DNA of 64,000 nt from Branchipolynoe longqiensis (GCA_030323885.1 CM059194.1:27128363-27192362), one strand, 5' to 3'; shown: positions 41,374-52,670, numbered from the stretch's first letter. The notes: generated from the letters alone by a model not told the origin. Numbers and translations: made by a program.

Positions 41374-42022
41374 TTAAATCAAACTAATATAACCTGTTGC
41401 GGCTAAAACTTATGGTGTCCAGCATTTAGATGTGTATGCCAAAAGTAAGTTTGAGTGTTTTCATGTCAAATATCTCCTTACTTAATCCTTCAAAAATTAA
41501 AATTAAAATACTCCAAAGTAAAATAATTGATCAACCTATTATATCTTTTTTCTTAAATATAGCAAAAACTTAAAACCACCAGACGATGCATTTCAAAACC
41601 AACATGGAAAATTATGACCACGTGACTTGTTTGTATTTAGACTAGACATGCAAGGTTTGAGAAGTGCAAATTCACTGATAGATGGTTTATCTCGACGAAG
41701 ATTATGCTATGTCTGCTTCAAGTGTTTGTCTAGATTGCCAGTAGCAGAACAACACGCTTAATATAGATTTAATATTATTATATTTTATTCGGTTAGATAA
41801 CACTGCACCGAGTGTGTGAAACAATGTATCAGGTGGACAGGGCGCGGTGTGGACCTCGTGTGTGGAAGGTCAGGAGTTTGGTTCCCGATCGAGTCAAACC
41901 AACGACTTTCAAATTGATACTTGTCACCTCCTAGCCTGGCGCTTGGCGTTAATAGGATAGGGCAAGAACTGGTTTGCACAGTGTCAGGATAATGTAACTG
42001 AGTGGGATATTGGGGCATGTTG

Positions 42023-42273
42023 CCTCATGAGGATGTCATCAGACAGACTACCAAAGCAGATCCTCTATTCTCAACTGTCTTCTGGTTACAGAAAGAGAGG
42101 GCGCCCTCGTCTCCGGTTCAAGGATACCATCAAGAGAAACCTGAAGCTGAGAGACATTAAGACCGACTCATGGACGCAACTCTCACAGCAGCGAGCTAAA
42201 TGGAGAGCGGCAGTCAAGTAATGAAAGCAGTCTTTGTCGCATCGCGACCGACAGCATGATGATGATGATGATG
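42023..42273 (+). mobile_element. 5'-truncated LINE-3 tail nested in SINE-A
   Basis: Short C-terminal RT coding (42027-42221), a 50-bp UTR and a (GAT)n tail at about 42257-42273. Same family as 63043-63633. Confidence 0.85.
42027..42221 (+). pseudogene. C-terminus of LINE-3 reverse transcriptase
   Basis: 64 codons. KRGRPRLRFKDTIKRNLK followed by W-T-Q-L and W-R-A-A-V is the typical tail of RTE-like endonuclease/RT proteins. It is almost identical to 63092-63349; the 42-kb copy keeps Arg in RKRGRPR where the 63-kb copy has Cys. No catalytic domain is left. Confidence 0.85.
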
Positions 42274-42399
42274 CCGTCGGCCTGATTTCCCAGTGTACAG
42301 CACTATAAAGTCACCATGAGTGTGCACTGTCATAAGTCGTTACCCATCCTGATGTAACCTTAGATGTTGCTAGGACGTAAAACAGCAACAAACAAACAC

Positions 42400-42860
42400 G
42401 TATCACATCATTTAGCCTGTTTCGACTATGAGGTGTATAATCAGACTCTGTCACAAACAATAGCTGGCCAAGTTGTGGGAGAATGGGAAAATAGGTTACC
42501 TACTTTGGTACATGCAAGGTACTGTCCAAATAACATGATTGTGTTGTTGTTTTGTAGCGAATTGAATTCCAATTGTGAGAATTGTTGATGATTTTTGTTT
42601 TATTATATGTATACTTATAATAAGTTATATATGTATATAATCACGTATATATTTATGTATATAATCACAGGTGTATAATCACACATATATGTGTGTATAC
42701 TTAGAATTCTAATTGTGATAATTCTTAATGATTTTCCATTCTGAGTGCAGAACAATTGTGCACTGGAATTGTACTGAGAAATAGTCTTCATTAAATCAAA
42801 GACCACTTCTTGTATGTAGGTGTTCCAGTTTCTCACCCTCCCACATCTCTACTCACAACC
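42400..42860. other. AT-rich spacer
   Basis: (TATA)-rich stretches at 42620-42710. No gene seen. Confidence 0.4.
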
Positions 42861-43053
42861 AACGTAGCTGACCTTGGTCATTATACCATGACCTTCCCAA
42901 TAACCTTGGTAGCCCCCCCTTCCTCCACCCACCCCCCCCCCCTCCCCAGCCACACGGGAGAGAGAGGAATCTGGTCATTTATGCCATCAGCACTCTCCCT
43001 GCAACCATATATGTCGATGTGCAGTTCCCCATGCCAGCAGCCTATACTGGAAC

Positions 43054-43059
<6 letters not shown>

Positions 43060-43123
<64 letters not shown>

Positions 43124-43135
43124 CACATATATATG
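43060..43135. repeat. (AT)n microsatellite
   Basis: About 65 bp of AT units with a G or C break. ORFs here are Tyr/Ile repeats. Confidence 0.95.
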
Positions 43136-43341
43136 TGTTTGTAATAAAACAAAAACCATGAAGAATGACCACAATTGGAATATTACATATGTACGTACTT
43201 CCAAGTGTGATCATGCAAGTATTATGCGAGTATAAAGGCACGAAAGGTAATTCTATTATTATTGTATACTTATTTACTACACTGTACATCCTGACCATCC
43301 TGCGCTGACCGGTGGCGCCGGCAATGGTCACCTCCATCCCT

Positions 43342-44062
43342 AATACCCCTGTCACACTATGCCGTAGCGCCGTAGCATAAGCCGACATAGGTGAAATTTG
43401 GCCATTACGTCGAGATACGTCGAGATACATTGCTCGTTCATTAAGCCTACATCGAGATATGTCGAGTTACATCGAGATACGGTGACACATGTCAAGGTTT
43501 TGGACATACCCAAAACTTTTGACGTAGCTCGACGTAAAGGCTGTTATGTTGGGTTATGTTGGGCTTATGTTGCACTCACGTTCGGCTTACATACCCGAGG
43601 CATGGGTGGGTAGGGGGCTCCCACGCACATTGGCAAACGTTACACTCACGTCAAGCACGTTGAGCGCTCGCTATCCTTACGCTGAGCACACTGGACTGTC
43701 GTTAGACTGACACTGCTCACTCGCGGGCCTGATGTTGACTCACGTTACAAATTATATCAGATTCACAGGTAGCTACATTATGGCAGGCGTAATTTACATG
43801 AGTCCTACGCTAAGCCGGCGCTAGGGTTTTGCTAGGCTGATACCGCGCACTGGAGGCTTGTTAGCCTTACATTGGGCCATATTATTTTTTTTGGACGTTC
43901 TAACTCGTTGAGACATGTTACAACTACATTGAACCAACATTTCGCCTTCGTCCACTACATTGCACTGACGTCCAATTTGGCCCTGAAACCCTGATAATTT
44001 TGACGTATCTCAACATATCTGGACGTATCTCGACAGAAAAAAGGGATTTTCACATTGCCCAC
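43342..44062. mobile_element. putative MITE family X (diverged)
   Basis: Left 'cctgtcacactatgccgtag', right 'gggattttcacattgccc'. Subterminal arms are made of 'gtcgagatacgtcgag' and 'cgacgtatct' words, as in the better copy at 59833-60704. Confidence 0.45.
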
Positions 44063-44187
44063 TATATGCGGACATATACGGTATGCGTGCATATGTGTAT
44101 GTATGCTTATGTATTTAATATATATTCATATCCATAAGCTATGCTTCTTGTATTAATTCAAGAATTGACCTTCCGTCTCTATCAGTT

Positions 44188-44445
44188 CAATCAATCAATA
44201 GTTCCGTCCTCTAGTCGAGGGTTGGATGTAATGGTTCTCCACTTGTCCCGATGGTGTGCTGTTCTGATAGACTGTGAATAATTCAAGCCTGTCCACTCTG
44301 AAATATTTGTAAACCATGATGTTCTTGGTCTCCCTCTCCCTCTGCTGCCATTCACCTTCCCTTCCAACAATGTATGGTATATTGAAGTCTGACGAATGAT
44401 GTGGCCAAAATAAATAAGTTTCTTTGTCTGTATAGTGGCAAACAA
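44188..44445 (-). mobile_element. 5'-truncated copy of the 21-kb LINE
   Basis: Minus strand ends in CAATCAATCAAT, the same (ATTG)n tail. TATCAGTT flanks at 44180-44187 and 44452-44459, with six extra bases at the truncated end. Encodes the last 84 codons. Confidence 0.92.
44191..44445 (-). pseudogene. C-terminal fragment of LINE endonuclease-RT
   Basis: 84 codons matching the end of the 21226-24081 protein, including GRGRPRTSWFTNIS. About five to seven substitutions, no stop. Too short to have activity. Confidence 0.92.
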
Positions 44446-44920
44446 ACAATTTATCAGTTACAATCTGCTAAAAGAAAAAAAAGAAAACAATATTTTTCTG
44501 GGGGAAAAAATCTATTCTAAATACAACCCATAAATGATGAGTACTATTCATTATATGTTTTGCTGCCATTAAGGTATTGGCAACGCGGCCCGCCAGCCTC
44601 CAAGTCGTGGAACCACCGAGTGACAATTTGCGCCAACTGCTGTTGATGTGGCCGATCCTGTGGACTCCCCACACTTGTTGGCCTTCGAGAGACCCGACTC
44701 TGGTGGTCGTGGGGTGGTAGATTATACTGTACACCAGACCCAGACTGAAACGTGGTAACGGGTAGGGGGCGGGGCGACATCTGTGTTTTGTCTGACAGCA
44801 GTTCAGGCAGTCTGATAAACCCATCACACAGATCCAGATATACCGTCGTGATATCTGGGTATAAAGTATCAAGACACACAGACATGGTCTGTAAATTGTT
44901 TGTAAATCTGTCAGATTTTA
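44446..44920. other. no recognisable feature
   Basis: Poly-A/T run near 44470-44500, then moderately GC-rich DNA. Minus-strand frames 44468-44872 and 44544-44885 have no motif that I recognise. Confidence 0.4.
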
Positions 44921-44939
44921 CATTTGATTAATCTTTCTG

Positions 44940-44940
44940 T

Positions 44941-44990
<50 letters not shown>

Positions 44991-44992
44991 AT
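44940..44992. repeat. (TA)n microsatellite
   Basis: About 45 bp of TA units. A second lies at 45465-45506. Confidence 0.95.
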
Positions 44993-45040
44993 GGGTCAGG
45001 ATCACGAAAAGAGGCCAATTGGGGAAAGTTGTCTGCGTCG

Positions 45041-45425
45041 AGCATGGATGTCGGCGTCGATCGGTATAATTATAATTTAGCATTGACAGAGGTGTTGGAA
45101 AGTCTTTAAATTTATCCTGAATGTAAAGGTCAAGAAAATACAACAACCTTATTTGTTTCTAGGATAATTTAATATAAAACAAAGAAATGCACAAGACTTT
45201 AAGAATTGCGACACCGACATCTGTTAAAGTTGTCGGCGTCGATCATTGGATGTCGGCGTCGATCGGTATAATTATAGTTTAGCAACAACAGAGATGTTGG
45301 AAAGTCCTTAAATTTATCCTGAATGTAAAGGTCAAGAAAATACAACAACCTTATTTGTTTCTAGGATAATTTAATATGAAACAAAGAAATACACTACACT
45401 TTTAAGAATTGCAATGCCGACATCT
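45041..45425. repeat. 202-bp tandem duplication
   Basis: 'tcggcgtcgatcggtataat' at 45051 and 45253; the following 'cctgaatgtaaaggtcaag' and 'accttatttgtttctagg' also repeat at the same spacing. High identity suggests a recent event. Confidence 0.9.
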
Positions 45426-46077
45426 TCAATTGACCACCGATTGGCCCGTTTTTGTGAGGCTGACATATATATATTTGTATATATATACACATATATATAT
45501 ATAATATACCGGACGCGGTGGCCGAATCGGTAGAGCACAGGCTTCCCGTGAGGAAGGTCTGAAGTTCGATTCCTGGTCGAGTCAAACCATTTACTTACAA
45601 AATTGATACATGTCACTTCCTAGCTTGGCGCTTGACATTAATAGGATAGGACAAGGACTGGTTAACTAAGTGTCAGGATAATGTGACTCTGTGTGATATC
45701 GGGTCATGGCGGCAGCTTGATTTTCCAGTGGGGCAGCACTATGAAGTTGCCATTGGTGCACACGGTCACAAGTCAGCACCCTTCCTGACATGACCTTACA
45801 TGTTGCCCGGTGTAGGACGTTCAAAACACAACCCAGTTGAAAACACTACGGTAGTGTTTTCAACCTAAGTTCAAAACACTATGGTAGTGTTTTCAACTTA
45901 AGTTCAAAACACTACTGTTAAGTTCAAAACACTACCCTTACGTACATCCAAAACACTACCCAAGTTCAAAACACTATCATAACACGGCAGTGGGTTTTGT
46001 GTAATGCCGCAAAATTGAACCTACTCGTACATGTATTGGTATATGCTGATCATGGTGTGGCGTTTGAAGCACATACT

Positions 46078-46134
46078 AGGTGGTTTAGTTGTTGGGAGTT
46101 TTACGTCCTGGCAACATCTAAGGTCATATCAGGA
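46078..46134 (-). mobile_element. SINE-A tail scrap with TSD
   Basis: 'gttttacgtcctggcaac' and 'tcatatcagg'. CACATACTA occurs before and after it. Confidence 0.75.
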
Positions 46135-46139
46135 CACAC

Positions 46140-46345
46140 ATACTATAGTAGTATACGCTGATAGTGTTGTGGCGTCTGCACGATGTATTAGTATATGCTG
46201 ATGGTGCTGCGGCGACTTTAGCACGTATTAGTATAGGCTGATGGTCCTGCGGCGACTTTAGCATGTATTAGTATACGCTGATGGTGCTGCGGCGACTTTA
46301 GTACGTATTAGTATACGCTGATGGTGCTGCGACATTTGAAGCACA
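46140..46345. repeat. about 47-bp tandem repeat
   Basis: 'gtattagtatacgctgatgg' and 'tgctgcggcgacttta' repeated four to five times. Confidence 0.85.
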
Positions 46346-46354
46346 TATATAGTA

Positions 46355-46475
46355 CATTGCCGCACCCTACTGCATTCTTCCCCACCCTACTGCATTCTTC
46401 CCCGCCCTACTGCATACTGCCCCACCCTACTGCATACTGCCCCACCCTACTGCATACTTGCTCACCCTACTACAA
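46355..46475. repeat. 20-bp tandem repeat
   Basis: CCCCACCCTACTGCATACTG-like units, about six. Confidence 0.85.
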
Positions 46476-46979
46476 ATAAAAATAACTATGCAGCAATTAT
46501 TATTTTTTAAATGAGAGAAGTGTTTTGAACTTAAAGGTAGTGTTTTGAACTTAAGGATAGTGTTTTGAGCATGACCACAGTAGTGTTTTGAACCTACCTT
46601 CAACTAGGTTGAAAATACTACCATAGTATTTTGAACCTAGGTTGAAAACACTACTGTAGTGTTTTTGTGGGGTAGTGTTTTGAACTTATTACACCAGGCG
46701 TAAAATTCCAACAACCAACCAACAAACCTGAAATCCCAGTATAACAACAGTGGCCTATGCAAACTACTAGGTGTTCTGATAGCAGTCCATATATGGTTAG
46801 TCACTTACCAAGAGAAATGCAAAAAGCAACAATAACACTATTTATTTTACTCTAACCTTAGTTAGATATTGAACACACCATTTGATAAGGTGCATTGAAT
46901 TGCCATGGGAACTCTAAATATTCTTGTTGACAATTTTGGTCATCCTTGCCAAACATCAACAGAATGGATGGTTTTATTC

Positions 46980-47170
46980 ACCATTGTGAACTCTCTAAAT
47001 CTACTGACCATGGGATCGACTTTAAGTGGTCCATTTAGGGAGGTGGTCGGATTAGGGAGGTTTTTCTTATCATGTCAATGGGCGATCGTTTGGGACCCAA
47101 AAATAGCGATCGATATAGGGGAGTGGTCGATCTGTGGAGGTGGTCGGTTAGAGAGGTTTTACTGTAATCT
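46980..47170 (-). mobile_element. Tc1/mariner-like end fragment
   Basis: Minus-strand 'tacagtaaaacctctctaac' and a diverged repeat of 'gtggtcggattaggg'. A related head is at 47636-47725 ('tacagtcaaacctttgtaaa', plus strand). Confidence 0.55.
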
Positions 47171-48137
47171 GTTAGCATTTCATTGCAACAAATATGTCCT
47201 CTTCTACATGACGTACAACTTAGAGAACTATTCTACCATATGTCTCGTATTTACTTCTTCTTTTTTCGTTTAGGGACATTAATTGCAGTGTTCCTAATAG
47301 TAATTGAACAATTGAAACGGTTGTAAAGAAATCATGACACATAAAACAAGGACAAAGGATGTAATAGCAGTCTTCCAACAATTGCTTCCGGAAATAGCTT
47401 GGCTAATTGTCTAGCGGTTGACCTAATTATTAGAAAGAGGCTAATTAAGTCTAGTCTCAAAAGGATCACGTGTCCGAGAATTTATGATTGATGGAAGGCT
47501 ACATGATGGGTAATTCGAACTTTCTGTACCAGTTCTGTGTGAGTGTAGTGGTTTGTAGTTTGTGGTAAATTCAAGTTATCTTCAATTCTGACTGTGTCGA
47601 GAAAAATGTCACCTGGTTTCCATCCATCACCATATACAGTCAAACCTTTGTAAATCGACCGACCTTGGGACCGACTTTAAGTGGTCCATTTAGGGAGGTG
47701 GTCGGAAGAGGGAGTTAGAATAGTGCTTTGATTTTGAAAATGTGATATTCATCGGACAATGCAGCTTTAAGCTGTATGCTTTGATCAATTCTTCACTCTA
47801 AACGTAGCGGGTTGTGATAAATAAGAACAATATATCAAGCATATTAAATTGCAAATTAAATTGTAAAGTTATTTCTATAATCGAGCCTTCCAACACTTTT
47901 GTTCTAATATGGTTGTCTAGCAGCCATGTCCTGGAGACAGTGCTCCGGGAGTAACTAGACTAAACCCGATAACTGACGCCAGTCGCATTTTGGAGTGTGT
48001 TTTGGGGTTCAGGGTGTAGCTGCTGACGATTCTCTTTTTTCTTTTAATTTTTTTTTTTTTTTAACTTGTCACTTTCTTTTATTTGTGTAGCGTGCGAGTA
48101 AGACGACTCCTTGTTTTCAACTTCGGTTGTTTTTCAG
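47171..48137. other. mostly unremarkable DNA with element scraps
   Basis: 47636-47725 resembles a Tc1/mariner-type terminus; 47735-47772 is the right end of a family T MITE ('catcggacaatgcagcttta'). A T run lies at 48045-48065. Otherwise nothing recognised. Confidence 0.5.
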
Positions 48138-48257
48138 TTGCCCCGTTTTAGTCATGAGAGTCTGGGTGGGTGGTCAACACAGACAAACAAGTTGACGTAT
48201 CGTCATTGGACGGCGGGAAGCGTGTCATGTGACGTGGCTGCGTCCGTCTGCGACCGT
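48138..48257 (+). other. possible exon, 40 codons
   Basis: 'ggttgtttttcag' precedes an open 120-bp stretch followed by GTGAGT. It is open in phase 0 at both ends. The peptide (including YRHWTAGSVSCDVAASV) is not recognised. CpG-rich relative to its surroundings. A weaker exon-like frame follows at 48351-48478 between a C-tract-AG and GTAAAT, but its phase does not match. Confidence 0.25.
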
Positions 48258-48636
48258 GTGAGTGACAACGTGTGTGTAATGTTATAGAACAACACTGGCA
48301 TTCCAACACTTCCCTGAGCCATTGATGCAGCCCCCCCCCCCCCCCCCAAGTGGGGTCCAAGTGGGTGACAGTCTCCATGCGCAGTATGTGTGCGCCAAGC
48401 TGGAAGGGGAGGGCATGCACCTGTACGCAGTGGAACCATCGCCAACTATCTGCTTGGAGAGTTGTGGGAGTATTTGCAGTAAATACATTTCAAAGCAAAC
48501 TACGCTTTGGGGTTTTCTTCCCACCAGAGGGAATTTCCGCCCTCTCCAACATCCAACGTAGGCCGACACACTTCCACACATACCCACATACCTACACACA
48601 CTGGGACTCTTGGGAGTAAATAATAAGCCGTGGACC

Positions 48637-48905
48637 TCTGGATTAGATTTTGTTGTCTTGAAGATTTATACTGCCTATCATGGATAAGACTTGTTTTCAC
48701 CATTAGACAGTTTGTCGATAGAAAGCCCGAGCCTACACTTTTACCGACCCAAGGGATTGTTAATCTCCCACACCACATAGACATGGTATGAGAGCAACTG
48801 GCCTTTGATGACACTGTAAGTTATACACAGCGGTGGAAATCCAAATTGGCAGAGGTGGGGGCACGGGGAATTGAACCACTGACCTTCAGATTTGAACCAC
48901 TGACC
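48637..48905 (-). mobile_element. SINE-C copy
   Basis: 'accattagacag' and 'agaaagccc' (tail) to 'ggaattgaaccactgacc' (head side). The head is truncated or duplicated at 48870-48910. Confidence 0.75.
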
Positions 48906-49360
48906 TTCAAAATTACTTACTCATCCACAACGGACTCACAAAACGCTGGAAAGTGAGGGTTTTAGCATTGACATTTGCTCGATAAGGAAGAATAAGTGTT
49001 TGAACAAAAAACACACACATACAAACAAAAGGTGTTACAGAAGCGCTGTCCCATTGCTGTGGGCATCGCTGACTGACCTATCGGTCAGTCGTTGACCCTC
49101 TCTTGGCGCAGTCGCACACGGGCTGTCCGCGTCCTGAGCCCGCTCTTTGGTCTACCACTTCCTCGACCATTCCCGCCGATTTAGATAATCCCTGTCTAGC
49201 ATGTGTCTTTCTTTCCTGATTCGAGCGCTTGCTTAATTTACAGTGTACATACAATCCTGCTGCAACTGACATTGGCGATTACATAGTTTCCAAGCATATC
49301 CGTCCGTGTATGCAAGCAGGTGCAGCTGTGGATCAATAAAACATGACATTCAGTTAGATT
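48906..49360. other. no recognisable feature
   Basis: Apparently unique DNA, GC-richer at 49080-49200. No gene supported. Confidence 0.4.
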
Positions 49361-49637
49361 GGTTGGTCAGATTAGGACTGGTACCGACTTGTGACAATGC
49401 GCACTCATGGTGGTGTTATAGTGCTGCCCCATTGGGAAATCAGGCTGCAGGCAGCATGATCCTGACACTGAACTAACCAGTCCTTGCCCTATCCCATTAA
49501 TGCCGAGTGCCCAGCTAGGAAGCGACAAGAGTTAGTATAAATTGTGTAAATCATTGGTTTGACTTGACTGGGATTCGAACTTCCTTCGTTCCACACGGGA
49601 ACCTTGCGCTCTACCGATTCGGCCACCCTGTCTGGTC
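49361..49637 (-). mobile_element. SINE-A copy, second head, with imperfect TSD
   Basis: CATTCAGTTAGATT to the left and CATTCAATTAGAATT to the right. The head reads, on the minus strand, GGGTGGCCGAATCGG then TAGAGCGCAAGG. Confidence 0.8.
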
Positions 49638-49930
49638 ATTCAATTAGAATTGGACAAATCTGACCCATTGAAAGCTAAATTAAATTATTGTTCAGGCCAG
49701 TGCATATATCAATTTGTGCTGAAATTGTATAGGATTTGACAAATCAATGAAGAAAATATTAATTTGACACAAATTGTTAATATCCTTGTTGCCATTATGT
49801 CACAAAACACTGCAAAGGCATTGCCCATTGGTGAGCAATGCTTAATGCCTCAAATAACTTGGCTCACAACAATTTAGGACACATTCTAGATTGATTTATA
49901 ATAGTAATTACTCTCGCAATATTGTTTCTG

Positions 49931-50270
49931 TTTGTTTGTTGTTGCTTTACGTCCTAGCAACATCTAAGGTCATATCAGGACGGGTACCGACTTGTGACAG
50001 TGTGCACTCATGGCCACTTTATAGTGCTGCCCCACTGGAAGATCAGGCCACCAGCACCATGACCTGATATCCCACTCAGTCACATTATCCTGACACTGAG
50101 CCAAACAGTCCTTGCCCTATCCTAATAATGCCGAGCGCCAGGCTAGGAAGCGACAAGTATCAATTTTTAAGTCATTGGTTTGACTCGACCAGGGTTCGAA
50201 CCCTCCGACCCCATGATCTACCAACAAGGGAGACGGACGCTCTAACTCATTCGCCCATCCCATCTGGTCG
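49931..50270 (-). mobile_element. SINE-A, full length, with TSD
   Basis: TATTGTTTCTG at both sides (49920-49930 and 50271-50281). Intact (TTTG)n tail and head of the first type. Confidence 0.92.
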
Positions 50271-50447
50271 TATTGTTTCTGTGACATGGTTGCTGAACAA
50301 CCCGTTAGAAAAAGTGACAGAAAGCTGGATTGTGGAAATAACTATATGAATTGGCATTCTAATTTGCGACATGTATTGTTCAAATACCTATCTATCATAA
50401 ACTGCTATTTTTAGGTGAATAATTTATGAATCTATGTGAATTAATAG

Positions 50448-50678
50448 ACTTTAAAAGTCAAAGAAAGAACATTATGTGGCCACCATTTTGGGATTATTTT
50501 GTTTTTTGCATTCTCTCCCAATGTCTCAACTCTGTCAATATATAGGTAAACACTACATGCTGGAACCACCACTTCTACAGCTTGTTTATAGATCATTCCC
50601 ACTGCAGCAATTCTTGCTCGGATTTAGGCAGGGTTGTCATTCGCCCCTACTCTGAATGGGGGTGAACCTTTTATCTAT
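50448..50678. mobile_element. MITE family M, right part
   Basis: 'ttttgcattctctccca' and the right end 'gaaccttttatcta'. The left end is not recognisable. Confidence 0.6.
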
Positions 50679-50712
50679 TAAAAAGAACAAACAAACAAAA
50701 CAACAACAACGA

Positions 50713-50865
50713 CACCAGGTCATGGTGCCGACGGCCTGGTTTCCCAGTGGGACAGCACTATAAAGTCGCCATGAGTGCGCACTGTTACAAGTCGGTACCC
50801 ATCCTGATATGACCTTAGATGTTGCTAGGACATAAAACAACAACAAACAAACAACAACAAAACCT
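50713..50865 (+). mobile_element. SINE-A, 5'-truncated
   Basis: From 'caggtcatggtgccgacgg' to 'aaaacaacaacaaacaaac'. Confidence 0.85.
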
Positions 50866-51321
50866 GCCCACTTAAGTTTGTGTTTCACATCATTGAGTGG
50901 AATAACGTTCATAATCTAATTTATCCCCTTGACAAAATTGATATCACAAATCATGAAATGACTTATTACCTGGTTGTCCTATAATAACCGACACCCACCA
51001 CAGCTTCTTCTTTATTTACAATTCATTTGTGCCGTTTTTTTTCTCATTTTCCTCTGACACGAAGAATCCGAGAATCTAACTCTGGCAAGTGAAGCAAAAC
51101 TAGAATACATTGTGGAACCTTTGCCCGGGTGTCATTTTTAACAACATAATTATCTGAGCTGAAGGCAATAAATACAAACGGTATAATTAATCCGAGATGT
51201 TGTTATACCTATGTTTTCTCGATTCAATATTTATGTATGCCTATGGCTATGTATGCCTCTTTAGATGCACATTATGTTGGTTATTGATTTGGTTCCCATG
51301 TGATTAGCCTGTCTAGTTCAG

Positions 51322-51506
51322 CAGTAAATCACGGAAACTTAGAGGACAAGGGGTGCTGGCTGCCCAAAACATCACAGCACAGGTGGAGGCGTTCATCACT
51401 TTCTCCAAGCAGATGCTCTCCCTGACCAACCGCTTCAGGTAACCCATCAATCTAGTGAGATTCTGGATGAAGAGTGCGTTCACTGACTGGCCCAAGATGA
51501 TCGATG
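51322..51506 (+). pseudogene. exon-like coding segment with one in-frame TAA
   Basis: AG at 51320-51321 precedes one frame that runs 51323-51506 and meets GTGAGC, a good donor. Codons up to 51439 favour C/G at the third position and read GQGVLAAQNITAQVEAFITF and onward to LTNRF. TAA at 51440-51442 interrupts; the same frame then reads INLVRFWMKSAFTDWPKMID. Both halves look like one ordered, partly helical protein segment. Either this is a decayed exon, or the true exon ends at AG 51438 before GTAACC. I do not recognise the protein. The minus-strand frame over the same bases is a shadow. Confidence 0.45.
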
Positions 51507-51654
51507 GTGAGCATGTGTTGGCGGGAAGAGGGAGGACTCCCATTGGCCAGAAGAGATCACTCCATACTTTTAGCCACGCCCTTTTTGGAAGCCATTTAGC
51601 CAATCACAGTGTGAGTATTTCTAGGAAATGGTAGGTGCGGTGTAGGGAGTAATC

Positions 51655-51681
51655 TACGCGCGCGTGTATGTGCATGTGCGT

Positions 51682-51712
<31 letters not shown>

Positions 51713-51785
51713 GGGGTACGTGTGTGCGTGCGTGTATGTGTGTGTGCGTGTGTGCGTCCGTATGTGCGTGTGAGTGTGTATGTGT
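51655..51785. repeat. (TG)n with a G run of about 20
   Basis: GTGTGT flanks and a run of about 22 G near 51697-51717. Confidence 0.95.
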
Positions 51786-52082
51786 ACGGAGGGCATGAGA
51801 TTTGTTAGATTTGTAATAATAACCTAGCAAGAATAGAGAAAGGATCTCATTCAAAGAACTGATGTATTATACCCAGGTACCCTAAAACATCATACGTTCT
51901 AGTTGAGCATGTTACATTGCATTAAAAAGTCATGGCAAACACCTCTATCACATTGTACATCCATTCAAATGCAATTAAAGACACAACTGGCAAAAATAAG
52001 CATAACTAATTCAGACTTTTGAACAAAATACGTTGTTAATTCCATTTATTTCTAAGTATACTCCCTCTGCCAACTATATATA

Positions 52083-52145
52083 ATATTATCATGTATATAT
52101 ATATATATATACATATATATGTATATATATATATATATATATATC
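52083..52145. repeat. (TA)n microsatellite
   Basis: Two TA blocks just left of the retrotransposon. Confidence 0.9.
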
Positions 52146-52345
52146 AATAACAAATGTGTCAATATCAATAGACTACATCACGGTTCCAGCGGCGCGGTGC
52201 ATCGTGGGATGCATCAGAGCAAAATAAAGCCACGAGAAGCACACGGCACATGCTAATACACTGGGTGCAGCTATGAAATGTGCTAGTTTCAGCTCATCTC
52301 AGCTCTTCTTTGAAACATAGAATACCAAGTAAAAATATATATATA

Positions 52346-52440
52346 AATTGGGCTACGACGTAGGAGAATAAGAGACAAGACGAGAAGTGGTGGAAGCCTA
52401 GTTTATTTGCTGAGGCCCATCTGGCTGAGCAATAACCGCC
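52346..52440 (-). repeat. terminal repeat B2
   Basis: 95 bp, identical to 52671-52765. Begins AATTGGGCTACGACGTAGG (plus strand) and ends GAGCAATAACCGCC. Confidence 0.95.
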
Positions 52441-52453
52441 CTACCAAGAAATT

Positions 52454-52670
52454 TTTTAACTGGCGCCGATGTGAACCAGACAAGGTCTGACTGGCATATG
52501 ACAACATGGTGGGGAGCCAGGATAGCGCAGCAGGAACCAGCCCGCAGCGAATATAGCAATAATATATTGTGGGTTAATAATAAAGGCAGCATTAAATGCT
52601 AGGATCCTGCAGGATATAGGAATATAGCTCCGCCCCTTTATACTCATAGTAATAAATTATATATCCCATA
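52454..52670 (-). repeat. terminal repeat A2
   Basis: 217 bp, one mismatch against 57599-57815 (GGGGAGCC here, GGGGCGCC there). Starts TTTTAACTGGCGCCG and ends ATATATCCCATA on the plus strand. Abuts B1 without a gap. Confidence 0.95.

Larger units (their letters stand above)
41838..42398 (+). mobile_element. SINE-A split by a LINE 3' end
   Basis: The head and body run 41838-42022 and resume at 42274 ('ccgtcggcctgatttccc'), ending with CAACAAACAAAC. The interruption is the LINE tail at 42023-42273. Confidence 0.85.
45809..46695. mobile_element. 887-bp inverted-repeat element inside the SINE tail
   Basis: Ends GGTGTAGGACGTTCAAAACAC and complement of GGTGTAATAAGTTCAAAACA. Subterminal inverted stretches of 'caaaacactac' and 'gtagtgttttcaac'. 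It contains a SINE-A scrap and two tandem arrays, so it is a host for further insertion. No coding; TSD not resolved. Confidence 0.8.
45509..46725 (+). mobile_element. SINE-A, second head, split near its tail
   Basis: Head GACGCGGTGGCCGAATCGG at 45512, B box GTTCGATTCC, body to 'catgttgccc' at 45808; the tail resumes at 46696 'aggcgtaaaattcc' and 'aacaaccaacc'. The insert is 45809-46695. Confidence 0.85.

Noticed and set aside
42987..43430. 147-codon ORF with Tyr/Ile repeats
   Set aside because: Spans an (AT)n microsatellite.
51313..51603. 96-codon minus-strand ORF
   Set aside because: Opposite strand of the exon-like segment; the plus strand has the splice-like borders and the better peptide.
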